A stretch of DNA of 14,464 nucleotides from Desulfobacterales bacterium (GTDB lineage Bacteria > Desulfobacterota > Desulfobacteria > Desulfobacterales > 4be13): assembly GCA_029940115.1 (NCBI GenBank), contig JAOZRQ010000021.1, positions 1 to 14,464 on the forward strand, written 5' to 3'. Shown here piece by piece: positions 12,584 through 14,464 of the stretch; position 1 is the stretch's first letter; every line of letters starts with the position of its first letter. The notes beneath the pieces are model-generated. The model saw only the letters and a program-made list of their open reading frames with translations. It did not search any database and was not told the origin of the DNA. The translations under genes and the position numbers were made by a program.

Positions 12584-12600
12584 TAAAACATGAGAAAAAA

Positions 12601-12630
12601 GGCGCAAACCCTGAGTTTGCGCCTTTTTTT
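12601..12630 (+). terminator. Intrinsic terminator after tRNA-Leu
   Basis: A perfect 9-bp stem GGCGCAAAC (12601-12609) / GTTTGCGCC (12615-12623) with a 5-nt loop is followed by seven T (12624-12630) and preceded by an A-run (12595-12600). It starts 17 nt after the tRNA CCA end. This is the only textbook Rho-independent terminator in the window. Confidence 0.93.
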
Positions 12631-12753
12631 GTTGTCTGGATGATGCCGAAGGTTGAAAATGGTGCCGAGGATGGTGATCGCCCTTTTCCACCTTCGCCAC
12701 CCGTGACTGGCTTGACCTTAATCAGAGAATTTCAGTCGAATTATAAAAAAACA

Positions 12754-12782
12754 TTGATGTAAGTACGTTTTGTGTTTATCAT
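12754..12782 (+). promoter_or_regulatory. Possible sigma-70-type promoter upstream of the TRAP receptor gene
   Basis: TTGATG (12754-12759), a 17-bp spacer and TATCAT (12777-12782) fit a -35/-10 pair with four of six matches each. The start would be near 12790, exactly at the left end of the palindromic element at 12791-12898, so the leader RNA would begin with that long stem. Based on pattern only. Confidence 0.35.
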
Positions 12783-12790
12783 GGATTTAT

Positions 12791-12898
12791 CTGTGTACAG
12801 GACAAAAAAAATGATTGGAAACCCGGCTTTTTCTCGCAGTTGGGGATTCTGCCTGTTTGGGAAAAAGCCGGGTTTCCCACCTTCTGTCCTGTACACAG
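12791..12898. mobile_element. MITE-like palindromic element bounded by CTGTGTACAGGAC
   Basis: Perfect 13-bp ends CTGTGTACAGGAC (12791-12803) and GTCCTGTACACAG (12886-12898), plus perfect 17-bp inner arms GGAAACCCGGCTTTTTC (12817-12833) and GAAAAAGCCGGGTTTCC (12861-12877). This is the best-preserved of three copies (others at 10241-10364 and 1457-1545). It lies between a possible promoter and the ribosome binding site of the TRAP receptor gene, 81 bp before its ATG. Confidence 0.85.
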
Positions 12899-12979
12899 GG
12901 ATTCATTATTCAAAAGCTGTGTTTTTTTCATGGAAGTTTAATCATCAATCATTTTTAATTTAAAGGAGGTTTAAAGAAA

Positions 12980-14002
12980 ATGAGATTGAAACTGGGATGT
13001 TTCTTTGTCGGAGTATTTGTTGCCGCGCTGGTCGCGGCGGCTTTAGCGCCAATTGTCGCGGCTGGGCCTGTGACACTCAGCTATGCGAATTTTCCCCCTG
13101 CCCCGACCTTCCCCTGTGTCCAGATGGAACAATGGAAGAAAGAGGTGGAAAAACGAACCGGTGGCAAGGTTGCCATCAACACATACCCCGGCGGCACACT
13201 ACTGGGGGCCAAAGGGATGATGGACGGGGTGATCGAAGGACAGGCCGATATCGGGTGTCTCTGCATGGCCTATCAGCCCGGACGTTTTCTGATCACCAAC
13301 GCGACCAGCCTTCCCTTGGGAATCCCGAGTGCGAAGGTCGGCAGCCTTGTGCTGTGGGAGATTTACAAAAAATATAAGCCGAAAGCCTTTGCAAAGGTGA
13401 AGGTCCTGACCATGTTCACCACCGCGCCGGCCAATGTCATGTGCAAGAAGCCGATAAGAAACTTGGATGACATGAAAGGGACGGACCTGCGCGCGTCAGG
13501 AGGAGCCGCCCGGATTCTGAAGGCATGGGGGGCCAACCAAGTGGGGATGCCAATGTCCGCCACACCGGAATCCTTGCAGAAGGGCGTGGTCCAAGGGCTC
13601 TTCTCCTCCCTTGAGGTGATGAAGGACTTCAAATTCGCCGAAATCTGCCGGTATGTGACAATGACCGACACCGTGATCTATCCCTTCGCGGTGGTGATGA
13701 ACATCGATTCATGGAACGCACTGCCCAAAGATGTTCAGAAGGTCATGGCGGATATGAGCGTCGAACAGGCCAAGTGGACAGGGGATTACATGGATGATCA
13801 TGTGAAAGAGGCCAACGAGTGGTCCAAAAAAACGCATAAGGTTGAGTTCATCGAACTGCCAAAAGAGGAGAAGGCCAAGTGGGACAAACTGCTGGAGCCG
13901 ATCACAAATGAATGGATCCAAAACGCAAAGGGAAAAGGGCTTCCGGCTGAGGCGATTGTTGAAGACATAAAAGCTTTTACAAAGAAGTATGCCGGGCAAT
14001 AG
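12980..14002 (+). CDS. TRAP transporter periplasmic solute-binding protein (DctP family)
   Basis: A 340-residue secreted receptor. A signal peptide covers about residues 1-28 (basic MRLK, long hydrophobic stretch, cleavage likely in PIVAA before Gly29). The mature part has DctP features: an N-terminal strand VTLSYANF, a helix QMEQWKKEVEKRTGGKVAI, PGGTLLGAKGMMDGVIEGQADIG split around residue 78, and DLRASGG with Arg171, the position of the conserved carboxylate-binding arginine, followed by GMPMSATPESLQKGVVQGLF. TRAP systems use it with DctQ/DctM membrane subunits to import organic acids on an ion gradient. The subunits are not in the window; they may lie beyond the tandem array or elsewhere. 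The substrate cannot be told from sequence. ATG 12980 has a strong AAAGGAGGT (12962-12970) 9-10 nt upstream. Confidence 0.92.
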   Translation: MRLKLGCFFVGVFVAALVAAALAPIVAAGPVTLSYANFPPAPTFPCVQMEQWKKEVEKRTGGKVAINTYPGGTLLGAKGMMDGVIEGQADIGCLCMAYQPGRFLITNATSLPLGIPSAKVGSLVLWEIYKKYKPKAFAKVKVLTMFTTAPANVMCKKPIRNLDDMKGTDLRASGGAARILKAWGANQVGMPMSATPESLQKGVVQGLFSSLEVMKDFKFAEICRYVTMTDTVIYPFAVVMNIDSWNALPKDVQKVMADMSVEQAKWTGDYMDDHVKEANEWSKKTHKVEFIELPKEEKAKWDKLLEPITNEWIQNAKGKGLPAEAIVEDIKAFTKKYAGQ

Positions 14003-14040
14003 GATTCCAACGTGAACTCAGTAGTTCACAATTTTGCAAC

Positions 14041-14464
14041 CCTGCTCCCGGCGGATTGGCAAATCCGGCGGATGGTTCGGATTTGTCAATCCGAACCGAG
14101 CATTTGCCACCCGGCTCCTGCTCCCTGCTCCCGGCGGATGGTTCGGATTTGTCAATCCGAACCGAGCATTTGCCACCCGGCTCCCTGCACCCTGCTCCCG
14201 GCGGATTGGCAAATCCGGCGGATGGTTTGGATTTGTCAATCCGAACCGAGCATTTGCCACCCGGCTCCTGCTCCCGGCGGATGGTTCGGATTTGTCAATC
14301 CGAACCGAGCATTTGCCACCCGGCTCCCTGCACCCTGCTCCCGGCGGATTGGCAAATCCGGCGGATGGTTTGGATTTGTCAATCCGAACCGAGCATTTGC
14401 CACCCGGCTCCTGCTCCCGGCGGATGGTTCGGATTTGTCAATCCGAACCGAGCATTTGCCACCC
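14041..14464. repeat. Tandem array with 143-bp higher-order period, continuing past the window
   Basis: Long units carrying two palindromes (GCGGATTGGCAAATCCGGC and GGTTCGGATTTGTCAATCCG-AACC) alternate with short units carrying only the second. Every unit ends GAGCATTTGCCACCCGGCT and is joined by CCTGCTCC/CCCTGCACC linkers. The long-short pair starting at 14181 repeats at 14324, a 143-bp period with essentially no change (for example, the same GGTTTGG variant in both long units). Six units are visible and the last is cut by the window end. It begins about 40 bp after the TRAP receptor stop. Apparent minus-strand reading frames through it are products of the repeat. Confidence 0.93.

Noticed and set aside
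12541..12762. Plus-strand reading frame of 73 codons
   Set aside because: It starts inside the tRNA-Leu gene and runs through its terminator, so it is not a gene.
12784..12963. Small plus-strand frame before the TRAP receptor
   Set aside because: It translates the GTACAGGAC palindrome; the sister copy at 10241 gives a similar chance frame, and neither has a ribosome binding site.
14018..14260. Minus-strand reading frame of 80 codons
   Set aside because: It is produced by the tandem array and encodes the same peptide phrase again and again, with no start signal.
14041..14464. CRISPR array or integron attC cassette array
   Set aside because: Units have no variable spacers of constant length; the intervals between repeats are themselves repeated. 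There is no cas gene, no integrase, and no cassette reading frame between units.

Overview
The window reads as a chromosomal housekeeping segment of a Gram-negative, LPS-making bacterium, most likely a Desulfobacterota (deltaproteobacterial, Desulfobacterales-like) organism. The reasons are the gene order kdsA/kdsC - lptC - lptA - lptB - rpoN - hpf - ptsN - rapZ - mannose-type EIIA, the presence of a TRAP solute receptor, a moderate GC content, and very repeat-rich spacers of the kind seen in large-genome filamentous or multicellular sulfate reducers. The taxonomic call is inference; no rRNA or other marker lies in the window.

Layout. Positions 99-3982 carry Kdo synthesis and LPS export: a single polypeptide joining Kdo-8-phosphate synthase to Kdo-8-phosphate phosphatase, then LptC, LptA and LptB. 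Positions 4155-8693 carry the sigma-54 cluster: RpoN, long-form HPF, PtsN (EIIA-Ntr), RapZ and a mannose-family EIIA. Positions 8933-11985 carry gap, tpiA and secG, with no pgk between gap and tpiA. A tRNA-Leu(GAG) with its own promoter-like sequence and a strong terminator follows secG, as in E. coli secG-leuU. The last gene (12980-14002) is a TRAP periplasmic receptor, and the window ends inside a tandem array with a 143-bp higher-order period. All genes are on the + strand.

The striking part is the spacers. About a quarter of the window is non-coding and is packed with at least eight families of short palindromic or terminal-inverted-repeat elements, several present three to six times in these 14 kb. 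They are nested in one another (12.0-12.4 kb), abut start codons (lptB, rpoN, lptC), appear to have split the lptC/lptA junction with a duplication of about 32 bp, and sit between a predicted promoter and the TRAP receptor gene. A spacer at 10.5 kb holds what looks like a shred of a DNA methyltransferase gene. No transposase, CRISPR array or defence operon is visible. The element families are therefore presumably mobilised in trans, or are fossils.

How the genes work together: KdsA-KdsC makes Kdo for the LPS inner core, and LptB/C/A move finished LPS across the envelope. RpoN, PtsN, RapZ and the Man-type EIIA form a conserved regulatory neighbourhood linking sigma-54 and PTS phosphorylation to nitrogen/carbon status and envelope precursor supply. 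HPF hibernates ribosomes. Gap and TpiA serve lower glycolysis/gluconeogenesis. SecG is part of the translocon.
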